Shown: in pieces, positions 55,375-64,000 of the stretch
How the letters are laid out: each line of letters begins with the position of its first letter
Numbering within the stretch: the first letter of the stretch is position 1
NCBI RefSeq assembly: GCF_018024495.1
Contig: NZ_CP071696.1
Location: 186,001-250,000 of the forward strand
Direction of reading: 5' to 3'
Origin: Agromyces archimandritae
GTDB taxonomy: Bacteria; Actinomycetota; Actinomycetes; Actinomycetales; Microbacteriaceae
Length of the DNA stretch: 64,000 nt
Position numbers and translations under genes: made by a program
Notes under the pieces: model-generated
The model's input: the letters and a program-made list of their open reading frames with translations, nothing else
What the model was told of the DNA's origin: nothing
Database searches by the model: none

Positions 55375-56579
55375 CGGGCCGCCGCCTTCCGCTTGCGGGT
55401 CTTCGCCGGGGCGAACCACGCCCCCGACTCGCGCGCGAAGGAGAGCACGATGCCGATCGCGACGAGCGTCGTGATGAGGGCGGATCCGCCCGCCGAGACG
55501 AGTGGAAGGGGGACGCCGAGGACGGGGAGGATTCCGAGCACGACACCGATGTTGACACATGCCTGGCCGATGACCCACACCAGCACGAACGCGGTGGCCC
55601 CCCGCGCGAACGGCGTCGAGGCCTGCCGGAGCACCCGCACGAAGGCGTAGGCGAGCACGACGATGAGCAGCAGCACCACGACGGCGCCGATGAGACCCAT
55701 CTCCTCGCCGATGATCGCGAAGATGTAGTCGCTCTCGGCCGCCGGCAGCCACGACCACTTGCCCTGCGAGTTGCCGAGGCCGACGCCGAAGACGCCGCCG
55801 TTGGCGAGGGAGAACAACGCCTGCTGCGGTTGGAAGCACGACTCGAGGTCGTAGGAGGTGCAGTGCTGCTCGAAGAACGAGGTCAGGCGTTTCAACCGGT
55901 TCTCGCTCGAGATCGCGAACAGCACGAAGAGCACCGCTGCGGCCAGCACCGGCAGCATGAGCAACCGCAGGCGCACGCCGATGAGGAAGAGCGCGCCGAT
56001 CAGCGACAGGCCCATCACCATCACGGTGCCCAGGTCGTCGCCGACGAGCACGAGACCGATCGCGGCGCCGCCCACGAGGATGATCGGCAGCACCCCGCGG
56101 CGGAAGTCGTCGAGCACCGCCTGCTTCTTCGTGACGACCACTCCGAGCCACAGCACCAGCGCGAGCTTGACGAGCTCGGACGGCTGGAACTGGAACCCGC
56201 CGACGACGAGCCAGTTCTGATTGCCCCCGACCTCCTTGCCGAGCGGCGTGGCGACCACGAGCAGCTGCAGCACGCACGCGAAGACGAGCAGCGGCCACGC
56301 CAGGCGCATCCAGAACCGTTCGGGGAACCGGCTGGCGATGAGCATCAGCACGACGCCGATGGCCGCATACGCTCCGCGGGTCAGGAAGTCGGCGCCCGTC
56401 GCATCCGCGGCGAGCGAAGAGAACACCATGATGACGCCGAAGGCGACGAGGAAGAGCGTCGTGCCGAGCAGCAGGAAATAGTTCATCGACTCGGCGCGCA
56501 GCGCCTTGCCGAGTTTGATGCGCGCCGCCTGCGCGGGCTCAGTCGCCCGGTTGCGCGTCGTCCGCGAGCTTGCCGCCAC
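55371..56579 (-). CDS. ftsW: Septal peptidoglycan polymerase FtsW (SEDS family)
   Basis: About 402 residues with ten predicted membrane helices. A basic cytoplasmic start is followed by the SEDS signatures FQFQPSELVKLALVLWLG, VGDDLGTVMVMGLSLIG, GNSQGKWSWLPAAESDYIFA and VLGVPLPLVSAGGSALI. It polymerises septal glycan with FtsI. I prefer GTG 56579, which follows a G-rich ribosome-like site, over the ATG at 56633; the gene then overlaps the end of murD by 41 nt. The extreme start is uncertain. Confidence 0.94.
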   Translation of the reverse strand: MAASSRTTRNRATEPAQAARIKLGKALRAESMNYFLLLGTTLFLVAFGVIMVFSSLAADATGADFLTRGAYAAIGVVLMLIASRFPERFWMRLAWPLLVFACVLQLLVVATPLGKEVGGNQNWLVVGGFQFQPSELVKLALVLWLGVVVTKKQAVLDDFRRGVLPIILVGGAAIGLVLVGDDLGTVMVMGLSLIGALFLIGVRLRLLMLPVLAAAVLFVLFAISSENRLKRLTSFFEQHCTSYDLESCFQPQQALFSLANGGVFGVGLGNSQGKWSWLPAAESDYIFAIIGEEMGLIGAVVVLLLIVVLAYAFVRVLRQASTPFARGATAFVLVWVIGQACVNIGVVLGILPVLGVPLPLVSAGGSALITTLVAIGIVLSFARESGAWFAPAKTRKRKAAAR

Positions 56580-58053
56580 CCGCGCCCCCCAATTCGTCGA
56601 CCGCCCGATGGAACCGCTGCCCGCGGTCCGCATAGCTCGCGAACTGATCCATGGATGCCGCCGCCGGCGCGAGCAGCACCGTGTCCCCCGGCCGGGCGAG
56701 CGAGGCTGCGAGGGCGACCGCGTCCGGCATCACCCTCTCAGTGTCGTCCGCGGTGACCTCCGCCACCGGCAGCCCGGGTGCGTGTCGGGCGAAGGCGGCC
56801 AGCAGCGCGGCACGATCCTCGCCGATCACGACGGCCGCGCGCAGCCGGGAGACGTGCCGGCCGACGAGCTCGTCGACGTCGACGCCCTTCAGCAGGCCGC
56901 CGACGATCCAGACCACCGGCGCGAAGGCCGCGAGCGACGCCTCGGCGGCGTGCGGATTCGTCGCCTTCGAGTCGTCGATCCAGCGGATGCCGCCCGCGCT
57001 GGAGACCAGTTCGATGCGATGCTCGTCGAGGCGGAAGCCGGTCAGGGCGCTGCGGATCGCCTCGACGGGCGTGCCGAACGAACGGGCAAGTGCGCTTGCC
57101 GCCAGCACGTTCTGCACGACGTGCGGCGCGTCGAGGCCGCGTGCGGCGAGATCCTCGAGCGTCGTGATCTCCAGGGCCGCCGTGCGGCGCTCCTCGAGGA
57201 AGGCGCGGTCGCAGAGGATGCCGTCGACGATGCCGAAATCGCTCGGCCCCGGCACGTCGAGGCCGAAGCCGATCGCACGGGCGCCCTCGGCGACCTCGGC
57301 GTCCTCGACCATGCGACGGGTCGCCTCGTCGGCGCGGTTGTAGACGCACGCCGTGCGGGTGTTCCAGTAGACGGTCGCCTTCGCGTCGCGGTACGCCTCG
57401 GCCGAACCGTGCCAGTCGAGGTGGTCGTCGGCGAGGTTCAGGCAGACGCTCGCCCAGGGCTCCAGCCGGCCCGGCCCCACGCGGCGGATCCGCTGCAGCT
57501 GATAGCTCGAGAGCTCCACGACCAGGACGTCGAAGCCGGCCGGATCGCGCACGGCGTCCAGCACCGGGATGCCGATGTTGCCGGCCGGGGCGACGCGCGT
57601 GCCGCCGGCGGCGAGCAGGGCCGCGGTCAGCTGCACCGTCGTCGTCTTGCCGTTCGTGCCGGTGACCACGATCCACTCGGCCGGGTTCACCTTGTCGCGC
57701 ACGCGCCAGGCGAGCTCGATGTCGCCCCAGACCTCGATGCCCCGGGCCTCGGCCCACGCGATCACGGGGTGGTCGGGGTGGAAGCCGGGCGAGACGACGA
57801 CGAGCTCGGGCGGATCGGCCGCCAGGGCCTCGGGCACCACGTCGAGCGGATGCCGCACGAACCCCGCCCCGATGACCTCGAGGATCCGCTCCCGGTCCTC
57901 GTCGGTGCCGGCCGCGTACACGGTGACCCGCGCGCCGAGCTCGGCGAGCGTATCGGCGACCGAGAAGCCCGTCATCCCGAGCCCGAGGACGGCGACCCTG
58001 AGGCCCGACCAGTCGGCATGCCAGCTCGTCAGCGCGTCGAGCCGCTCGCTCAC
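56539..58053 (-). CDS. murD: UDP-N-acetylmuramoyl-L-alanine--D-glutamate ligase (MurD)
   Basis: 504 residues. [20 protein letters not shown] is the UDP-binding start, [20 protein letters not shown] the ATP loop, and LDEHRIELV plus [13 protein letters not shown] the C-terminal domain. It adds D-Glu to UDP-MurNAc-L-Ala (or Gly). GTG 58053 overlaps the mraY stop by 4 nt (GTGA). Confidence 0.97.
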   Translation of the reverse strand: MSERLDALTSWHADWSGLRVAVLGLGMTGFSVADTLAELGARVTVYAAGTDEDRERILEVIGAGFVRHPLDVVPEALAADPPELVVVSPGFHPDHPVIAWAEARGIEVWGDIELAWRVRDKVNPAEWIVVTGTNGKTTTVQLTAALLAAGGTRVAPAGNIGIPVLDAVRDPAGFDVLVVELSSYQLQRIRRVGPGRLEPWASVCLNLADDHLDWHGSAEAYRDAKATVYWNTRTACVYNRADEATRRMVEDAEVAEGARAIGFGLDVPGPSDFGIVDGILCDRAFLEERRTAALEITTLEDLAARGLDAPHVVQNVLAASALARSFGTPVEAIRSALTGFRLDEHRIELVSSAGGIRWIDDSKATNPHAAEASLAAFAPVVWIVGGLLKGVDVDELVGRHVSRLRAAVVIGEDRAALLAAFARHAPGLPVAEVTADDTERVMPDAVALAASLARPGDTVLLAPAAASMDQFASYADRGQRFHRAVDELGGAGGGKLADDAQPGD

Positions 58054-59144
58054 TGCGAGATCCACTGGAAGTAGAAGGACCCGACGCCGACCGCCGCGAG
58101 CAGGCCCGCGATGATCCAGAAACGCACCACGATCGTCACCTCGGCCCAGCCTTTGAGCTCGAAGTGGTGATGGATCGGGCTCATGAGGAAGATGCGCCGG
58201 CCGCGCGTGATCTTGAAGTAGGCCCGCTGCACGATGACCGAGCCCGCCTCGATGACGAACAGGCCGCCGACGAGCAGGAGGAGCAGCTCGGTGCGGCTGA
58301 GGATCGCCAGCGCGGCGAGGGCGCCGCCGAGCGCGAGGGAGCCCGTGTCGCCCATGATGATCTTCGCCGGGTTCGTGTTCCACCACAGGAAGCCGAGCAC
58401 GGCGCCCACGATCGCCGTCGCGACGATCGCGAGGTCCAGCGGGTCGCGCACCTCGTAGCAGCGATACGCATCGGCCGGGTTCAGGCTCGCGCCGAAGCAC
58501 GACTGGTTGAACTGCCAGAAGCCCATGATCACGAAGGAGCCGATCGCGACGACCGAGGCGCCCGAGGCGAGACCGTCGAGGCCGTCGGTGACGTTCACCG
58601 CGTTCGAGGTCGCGGTCGTGATGAGGCTGATCCAGACGACGACGAGCACGATGCCGAATCCGCCGAAGACCATGAAGTCCAGCGGCAGGTCGCGGATGAA
58701 CGAGATGCTCGTGGATGCCGGGGTGACACCGGCCCGGTTCGGGAACTGCAGGGCCATGATGCCGAAGGCGGCCGCGACGATCACCTGCCCGGCGATCTTC
58801 GCCCACCCGCCGAGGCCGAGGTTCTGCTTCTTGCGGGTCTTCAGGAAGTCGTCGACGAAGCCGACGACGCCGAGGCCGACCATCATGAACAGCACGAGCA
58901 GACCCGTCGCCGTCGGCCGTTCGCGCGAGACGAGCAGCGTCGCGACGAAATAGCCGAACAGCGTGCCGAGGATGAAGATGATGCCGCCCATGGTCGGCGT
59001 TCCGCGCTTCAGGTGGTGGCTCTCGGGCCCGTCCTCGCGGATGAACTGCCCCCAGCCGAGCCTCCGGAAGAGCCGGATGAACAGCGGCGTCAGGAACAGG
59101 GTGAAGGCCAGCGACAGCCCTCCTGCGGTGAGCAGTGCAATCAC
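58050..59144 (-). CDS. mraY: Phospho-N-acetylmuramoyl-pentapeptide transferase (MraY)
   Basis: 364 residues, about ten membrane helices. Family motifs are [27 protein letters not shown] with catalytic aspartates, [12 protein letters not shown] and the C-terminal [17 protein letters not shown]. It forms lipid I. I choose GTG 59144 ([14 protein letters not shown]) because GGGAG is suitably spaced and it gives the GTGA overlap with murF seen at neighbouring junctions; the ATG at 59153 is too close to the ribosome site. Confidence 0.96.
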   Translation of the reverse strand: MIALLTAGGLSLAFTLFLTPLFIRLFRRLGWGQFIREDGPESHHLKRGTPTMGGIIFILGTLFGYFVATLLVSRERPTATGLLVLFMMVGLGVVGFVDDFLKTRKKQNLGLGGWAKIAGQVIVAAAFGIMALQFPNRAGVTPASTSISFIRDLPLDFMVFGGFGIVLVVVWISLITTATSNAVNVTDGLDGLASGASVVAIGSFVIMGFWQFNQSCFGASLNPADAYRCYEVRDPLDLAIVATAIVGAVLGFLWWNTNPAKIIMGDTGSLALGGALAALAILSRTELLLLLVGGLFVIEAGSVIVQRAYFKITRGRRIFLMSPIHHHFELKGWAEVTIVVRFWIIAGLLAAVGVGSFYFQWISQ

Positions 59145-60553
59145 GCGAACCATTCTCCCAGTCGGTCGCCGAGCAGGCGAAGACCCGCCGCATTCGACGA
59201 TTTCACGAGCACCGTGTCACCCGGGCGGGCGGATGCCACGACGAGCCGGAACGCCTCCTCGGCGTCCTCGACGTAGGCCGACTCGCCGTCCCACGAGCCT
59301 TCGTTGATCGCGGAGATGTGCAATCTCCGCGCCCCCTCCCCCACGACGACGAGCTGGGAGATCCCGAGCCGCACGGCCATGAGGCCGATCCGGTCGTGCT
59401 CCTCGCCCGAGAACTCGCCGAGTTCGCTCATCTCTCCGAGCACGGCGATCGTGCGCGCCCCGGGCCGCTTGACCTGGGCGAGCGTCTTCAGCGCCGCCGC
59501 CATCGAGTCGGGGCTCGCGTTGTAGGCGTCGTTGATGACGGTGATGTCGTCGCGGCCGCCCATGAGCTGCATGCGCCACCGTTCGGCGAGGGCGACCTCG
59601 CCGAGGGCGGCGGCGATGCGCTCGAGGGGCACGCCGAGTTCGAGGGCGGCCGCGGCGGCCGCAAGCGCGTTCATGACGTGGTGCTCGCCGAGCACGCCGA
59701 AGTGCACCTCGGCGGTTTCGCCGCCCGCTTCGATCGTGAAGTCGGTGCCGCGGGCGTGGGCGTGGATGCCGCTCGCGCGCACCTCGGCGCCGGGGCCGAG
59801 GCCGAACCGGACCACCCGCGCCTTCGTGAGCGGAGCCATCCCCGCCACGCGCGGGTCGTCGGCGTTCAGCACGGCCACGTCGCCGGGCAGGAGGTCGGTG
59901 ACCATCTCCGACTTCGCGCGCACGGTCTGCTCGATGCCGCCGAACTCGCCGGCGTGGGCGAGGCCGACCTTCAGCACGATGCCGACGTCGGGCCGGGCCA
60001 TGCGCACGAGCCGGGCGATCTCGCCGATGCCGGATGCGCCCATCTCGGCCACCAGGAACTCGGTGTCCTCGGTGAGCTCGAGCATCGTCACCGGCGCGCC
60101 GACCTCGTTGTTGTACGAGGCGCGGGCGGCGACGGTCGGGCCGACGTGGCCGAGGATCGTGCGCAGCAGGTTCTTCGTCGTGGTCTTGCCGTTGGATCCG
60201 GTCACCCCGACGATCTTCAGCCGCCCGAGCGCGCGCACGCGGGCGACGACCTCGGTCGCCAGCGCTCCGAGCGCCTCGACCGAGTCGGGCACGACGATCT
60301 GGGCGACGGCGGGGTCGGTCTCGACCTCGTGCTCGACGACGAGCAGCGCGGCGCCTCGCTCGACGGCCTTCGGGGCGAAGCGGTGGCCGTCGTCGAACTC
60401 GCCGGGCTTGGCGACGAAGATGCCGCCCCGCTCGATCTCGCGCGAGTCGGTGGTGACCGCGCCGCTCACCGCGGCATCGGCGCCGGTGCCGGCCGGCAGC
60501 ACGAGCCGGCCGCCGACGATGCGGGCGATCTCTTCGAGGGTGAGGGCGATCAT
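59141..60553 (-). CDS. murF: UDP-N-acetylmuramoyl-tripeptide--D-alanyl-D-alanine ligase (MurF)
   Basis: 470 residues. An N-terminal MurF domain ([13 protein letters not shown]) precedes the ATP loop [34 protein letters not shown], and [20 protein letters not shown]. It attaches D-Ala-D-Ala to the tripeptide precursor. ATG 60553 overlaps the murE stop by 4 nt; an ATG-free extension of three residues upstream is less likely. Confidence 0.97.
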   Translation of the reverse strand: MIALTLEEIARIVGGRLVLPAGTGADAAVSGAVTTDSREIERGGIFVAKPGEFDDGHRFAPKAVERGAALLVVEHEVETDPAVAQIVVPDSVEALGALATEVVARVRALGRLKIVGVTGSNGKTTTKNLLRTILGHVGPTVAARASYNNEVGAPVTMLELTEDTEFLVAEMGASGIGEIARLVRMARPDVGIVLKVGLAHAGEFGGIEQTVRAKSEMVTDLLPGDVAVLNADDPRVAGMAPLTKARVVRFGLGPGAEVRASGIHAHARGTDFTIEAGGETAEVHFGVLGEHHVMNALAAAAAALELGVPLERIAAALGEVALAERWRMQLMGGRDDITVINDAYNASPDSMAAALKTLAQVKRPGARTIAVLGEMSELGEFSGEEHDRIGLMAVRLGISQLVVVGEGARRLHISAINEGSWDGESAYVEDAEEAFRLVVASARPGDTVLVKSSNAAGLRLLGDRLGEWFA

Positions 60554-62118
60554 GCGAGCCACCCCGCTTCGCGCAGGGCGTTCTTGGCGTCTTCCCGGGC
60601 CGAGTACGGGATCTTCTGCCCGGCGACCTCCTGGTAGTCCTCGTGGCCGGGGCCGGCGTAGAGGATCGCGTCGCCCTCGCGGGCGAGCTCCAGCGCCCGG
60701 CGGAACGCGGCCCGCGGGTCGGCGACCTCGTACAGCTCGACGCCGGGCACCGCTGCGCGGGCGCCCGCGATGAGCTGGGCGCGGATGGCCGCCGGGTCTT
60801 CGAAGCGGGGGTGGAAATCGGTGATGACGACGACGTCGGCCTCACGGGCGGCGATCGCGCCCATCTCGGCGCGTTTGGTCGTGTCGCGGTCGCCGTCGGC
60901 GCCGAAGAGCATGACGATCCGCCCCTCGGTCGTCCGGCGGATCGCGCCGAGGGTCTGCACGAAGGCGTCCGGCGTGTGACCGTAGTCGATGTAGACGACC
61001 GGGCCCCGCTCGCCCGAGATCCGCTCGGCGCGGCCGGGGATGTACGCATCGATGGTGCCGTGCTCGCCGAGGGCGTGCTCGATCTGGCCGAGGTCGAATC
61101 CGCTTTCCACGAGCATGACGATCGCGAGGGCTGCGTTGGCGGCCATGTACCGGCCGAGCAGCGGCACCCTGGCCTCGAGCGTGCGCCCGCCGGGCCCGTC
61201 GAGGCGGAAGGCCGTGAAGTGCGCCGATTCCTCGACGAGCGTCATGCGCCAGTCGGCGTCGCCTGCGGCGTCCTCGGTCGCGAGCGTCGTGACCGGGATG
61301 CGGGATTCGTCGACGAGGCGGCGGCCCCACTCCGAGTCGACCGTGACGACGCCGCGCTTGGCGCGTTCGGGCTGGAAGAGCTCGAGCTTCGCACGGAAGT
61401 ACTCGTCGAAATCGCGGTAGTCGTCGAAGTGGTCGTGGCTGAGGTTCGTGAAGCCGACGACGTCGAAGACGAGGCCGTCGACGCGGTGGCGGCTGAGCGC
61501 CTGGGCGGAGACCTCGACGCCGACGGCGCGGACGCCGGCCTCGCGCATGCGGGCCAGCAGGGCGTGCAGTTCGCTGGCCTCCGGCGTCGTCAGCGAGCTC
61601 GTGACGGCTTCGTCGCCGATGCGGCGCTCGGCCGTGGAGCTGAGGCCCGAGACGACGCCGAGCCTGCGCAGCAGCGCATCGAGCAGGTAGACGACGCTCG
61701 TCTTGCCGTTGGTGCCGGTCACGGCGAAGAGCGTGGCCGGGTTCTCCCCGGTGCGGTGGATCCACGCGGCCACGTCGCCGAGGGCGGCCCGCGCGTCGGG
61801 GGTGACGAGGACGGGCAGCTCGTACCCTGCGGCGGCGAGGGAGCCGGCGGCGAGTTCGGCGCCGGCCGGATCGGTGAGCACCGCGACCGCGCCGTGCTCG
61901 GCCGCGTCTGCGGCGTAGGCGGCGCCGTGGACGCGGCGGCCGGGCACGCCGACGTACAGGTCTCCGGGTTCGACCTGGCCCGATGCCAGGGAGGCACCCG
62001 TGATCTCCAGTCCGGCGACGTCGCCGCGGGCGTCGAAGCCGAAGGCCTCGGCGAGCCCGCCGAGGGATCTGGGACTCGGATGCTGGGGTCGGAGGGCTTG
62101 TCGAGCCGAACCGGTCAC
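60550..62118 (-). CDS. murE: UDP-N-acetylmuramyl-tripeptide synthetase (MurE), unusual amino-acid-selection motif
   Basis: 522 residues. The ATP loop is [17 protein letters not shown] (Lys139), and STAERRIGDEAVTSSLTTPE, VEVSAQALSRHRVDG and YIDYGHTPDAF are standard. At the site that normally reads DNPR in diaminopimelate-adding enzymes, this protein reads DFHPR (434-438). The third residue of the stem peptide is therefore probably not meso-DAP. In Microbacteriaceae, B-type walls with diaminobutyrate, lysine, ornithine or homoserine occur, so the product name should not specify DAP. The GTG start is 13 nt past the ftsI stop. Confidence 0.93.
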   Translation of the reverse strand: MTGSARQALRPQHPSPRSLGGLAEAFGFDARGDVAGLEITGASLASGQVEPGDLYVGVPGRRVHGAAYAADAAEHGAVAVLTDPAGAELAAGSLAAAGYELPVLVTPDARAALGDVAAWIHRTGENPATLFAVTGTNGKTSVVYLLDALLRRLGVVSGLSSTAERRIGDEAVTSSLTTPEASELHALLARMREAGVRAVGVEVSAQALSRHRVDGLVFDVVGFTNLSHDHFDDYRDFDEYFRAKLELFQPERAKRGVVTVDSEWGRRLVDESRIPVTTLATEDAAGDADWRMTLVEESAHFTAFRLDGPGGRTLEARVPLLGRYMAANAALAIVMLVESGFDLGQIEHALGEHGTIDAYIPGRAERISGERGPVVYIDYGHTPDAFVQTLGAIRRTTEGRIVMLFGADGDRDTTKRAEMGAIAAREADVVVITDFHPRFEDPAAIRAQLIAGARAAVPGVELYEVADPRAAFRRALELAREGDAILYAGPGHEDYQEVAGQKIPYSAREDAKNALREAGWLA

Positions 62119-62131
62119 AGCGCCAACTTTC

Positions 62132-63943
62132 TCACCAGGTGCCTGGCAGCTCGGGCGCCTCGGCGCCGGATGGAACGGTCCGATGCGTCTTCAGCACCTG
62201 GCTCATCACTTGCTGGAACACGGGCGCCGACGCGGCGGACGAATTCATCTTAACGGGATCCATGATGCTCACGGAAACGACGAACTCGGGGTCGTCGACC
62301 GGCGCGAACCCCGATACCGATACCAGGTATCCGGGTAGGTAGTGCCCGTCGGGGCCCGGCACCTGCGCGGTGCCGGTCTTCGCGGCGACCCGGTATCCGG
62401 GGATCTCCCAGTCGCCGGCGAGCCAGCCGTGCTCGTAGACCTGCTCGAGCATGAGGCTCGTCTGCTCGGCGGCCTGCTCCGACACCACGCGGGTGCCCGA
62501 CCGCTCGGGCACCTCGGTCATGGTGCCGTCGGGCAGCTCGCAGCCGTCCGAGAGCGTCACCGGCATCCGCACCCCGCCGTTGGCGATCGCCTGGTAGGCG
62601 CTGGCGACCTGCACGGCCGTGGTCGTCAGGCCCTGGCCGAACATGGTGGCGTACTTCGTCTGCGGATCCCAGTCGCCGGGATCGCCGTGCAGATCGCCGG
62701 GCTCCTCGCCGGGGAAGCCGACCTCGGTCTCCTGCCCGAAGCCGAACTTCCGCATGTCCTCGTAACGCTGCGCGTCGCTCATCCGCTCGCCGAACTGCGA
62801 CATGCCCGTGTTCGAGGACTCGATGAGCACGCCCGTCAGCGTCAGCCGCATGTCCTCATGCCCGGAGCTGTCGTTGATGTCGGCGCCGTTCGGCGGGAGG
62901 TAGCGGAAGGGCGCGACGATCTGATCGAGCGGGGTCGCCTTGCCGGCGTCGAGCACGGATGCCGCGGTGACGGCCTTGAAGGTCGAGCCGGGTTCGAAGG
63001 GCGCCGTGAAGGTGCGCGAACCGCGGTCTTCGGAGTCGGTCGCTGCCGGGTCGTTCGGGTCGACCGTCGGCACGTCGGCGACGGCGAGGAGACGGCCGGT
63101 CTTGGCCTCCATGACCGTCACCGTCGCCCACTTCGCGCCGGTCTCCTGCACGCGCTGGGCGGCGACGGACTGCACGAACCACTGCAGATCGGTCTCGACC
63201 GTCAGGTGCAGGCTGCCGCCCTCGCGCGCCGGCTCGATGGTCGTGGCGCTGCCGGGGATCTCGACCCAGTCGTTGCGCGAGGCGAGGTAGCGCTCGAGGC
63301 CGTCCTCGCCGGCGATGCATCGGTCGGCGCCGAGTTCGAGACCCGCCAGCGGGTTGCCGTCGACGTCGGTGAAGCCGAGCAGGTTGCCGGCGACCGCGCC
63401 GTTCGGGTACACCCGCATCGGGTGCTGGCTGACGGTGAGCCAGGGCAGTTCGAGGGCCCGCACCCGGTCGCGGGCGTCGTTGTCGACCCGTTTGGCGACC
63501 TGCGCCCAGTCGGAGTCGGGGTCGTCCTCGAGCGCGGTGCGGATCAGCTCGAGGATCTCGGCCTTCTTCTTACCGACGGCCTCGGCGATCGCGGCGGCGT
63601 CGCGGTCGAGCTCCTCGTCGACGGTTCCGGCGGCGAGTCTCGTCGGCTTCGAGCCGGCCGGGTCGTCCGGATCCGGGGTTTGGCGGGTGACCGCCTTCGA
63701 CGGCGAGAGCGCGACGTCCCAGCGCATGACCGAGCCGGCGAGCACCTCGCCGTTCGCGTCGAGGATCTCGCCGCGGGTGCCGGGCACGACCCGTTCGCTC
63801 GAGCGCACCTCGTCGGCGGCCCGGCTGAGCTCCTCGGCGCGGACGACCTGGATGTCGACGAGGCGCACCACGAAGACGGCGACGAAGGCGATGAGGACGA
63901 GGCCGAAGACGAAGACCCGGCGGATGCCACGTCGGTTGCTCAT
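62132..63943 (-). CDS. ftsI: Septal transpeptidase FtsI / penicillin-binding protein 3
   Basis: 603 residues. One N-terminal membrane anchor (about 9-27) leads to a pedestal domain and the transpeptidase domain with the three active-site motifs: STFK in FEPGSTFKAVTA, SSN in LIESSNTGMSQFG, and KTGT in VAAKTGTAQVPG. It cross-links septal peptidoglycan with FtsW. No PASTA domains are present. ATG 63943 follows GGGAGGA. Confidence 0.97.
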   Translation of the reverse strand: MSNRRGIRRVFVFGLVLIAFVAVFVVRLVDIQVVRAEELSRAADEVRSSERVVPGTRGEILDANGEVLAGSVMRWDVALSPSKAVTRQTPDPDDPAGSKPTRLAAGTVDEELDRDAAAIAEAVGKKKAEILELIRTALEDDPDSDWAQVAKRVDNDARDRVRALELPWLTVSQHPMRVYPNGAVAGNLLGFTDVDGNPLAGLELGADRCIAGEDGLERYLASRNDWVEIPGSATTIEPAREGGSLHLTVETDLQWFVQSVAAQRVQETGAKWATVTVMEAKTGRLLAVADVPTVDPNDPAATDSEDRGSRTFTAPFEPGSTFKAVTAASVLDAGKATPLDQIVAPFRYLPPNGADINDSSGHEDMRLTLTGVLIESSNTGMSQFGERMSDAQRYEDMRKFGFGQETEVGFPGEEPGDLHGDPGDWDPQTKYATMFGQGLTTTAVQVASAYQAIANGGVRMPVTLSDGCELPDGTMTEVPERSGTRVVSEQAAEQTSLMLEQVYEHGWLAGDWEIPGYRVAAKTGTAQVPGPDGHYLPGYLVSVSGFAPVDDPEFVVSVSIMDPVKMNSSAASAPVFQQVMSQVLKTHRTVPSGAEAPELPGTW

Positions 63944-63976
63944 GCGGTTCCTCCCGGGTCGGCGGTCGGCGGTGGA

Positions 63977-64000
63977 TCAGTGCGTGGCCGGCGTGGGCAG
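63977..64000 (-). CDS. 3' end of a gene upstream of ftsI, probably ftsL-like (cut by window edge)
   Basis: A minus-strand frame entering from the right edge ends LPTPATH then TGA at 63977, 33 bp before the ftsI ATG. Conserved gene order in the division and cell-wall cluster (rsmH, a small FtsL-like protein, ftsI, murE) suggests ftsL, but seven residues are not enough to prove it. Confidence 0.35.
   Translation of the reverse strand: MPTPATH

Overview
The window is about 64 kb of high-GC actinobacterial chromosome. I read it as a member of the Microbacteriaceae (Micrococcales), although no rRNA is present to prove it. The evidence is the very high GC content, DivIVA/SepF/YggT/YggS/FtsZ/FtsQ in the usual actinobacterial order with no ftsA, HrcA with a CIRCE box in front of a dnaJ, many GTG/TTG starts, apparently leaderless mRNAs, and a MurE whose amino-acid-selection motif is neither the usual DAP nor the usual Lys form. 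Most genes lie on the minus strand and read right to left. No rRNA, tRNA, phage, IS transposase or CRISPR array was found.

Layout. 1-2.6 kb: a truncated ABC ATPase and a NarL-type two-component pair with an 18-bp palindrome between them. 2.7-9.8 kb: a stress and RNA-maintenance operon (hrcA-dnaJ-rsmE-HIT-phoH-ybeY-CorC-like-era) behind a CIRCE operator; dnaJ carries a one-base frameshift. 9.9-10.8 kb: two DUF4870 membrane proteins on the plus strand. 10.9-14.6 kb: lepA, a DUF1990 gene and hemW. 14.7-17.7 kb: a second sensor kinase/regulator pair, an alpha/beta hydrolase and rpsT (plus strand). 17.8-26.3 kb: holA, comEC, comEA, leuS and a pabB-like gene. 26.4-33.6 kb: cytochrome bd oxidase and its CydDC exporter, divergent from a BlaI/MecI-type repressor and an M56 peptidase, with a perfect inverted repeat in the shared control region. 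33.6-34.6 kb: a DedA protein running into an array of alternating 34-35 bp inverted repeats. 34.6-37.7 kb: a four-gene osmoprotectant-type ABC importer. 37.7-39.9 kb: a 166-bp inverted-repeat element, a TetR regulator and a divergent App1-type phosphatase. 40-46.4 kb: pyrD (also frameshifted), nrdR, hisD, dnaE. 46.5-64 kb: rluD, lspA, divIVA, yggT, sepF, yggS, ftsZ, ftsQ, murC, murG, ftsW, murD, mraY, murF, murE, ftsI and the tail of a probable ftsL.

The right third is the division and cell-wall (dcw) cluster, with 4-nt stop/start overlaps at most junctions, so peptidoglycan precursor synthesis and septation proteins are probably made in coupled amounts. The most interesting items are the MurE DFHPR motif (suggesting a B-type wall with an unusual diamino acid), the BlaI/M56 pair facing the cyd operon, the two repeat structures that supply stop codons to neighbouring genes, and two housekeeping genes broken at G-runs, which more likely reflect homopolymer base-calling errors than true pseudogenes. 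I did not find a convincing wholly new system; the window is mainly core chromosome.
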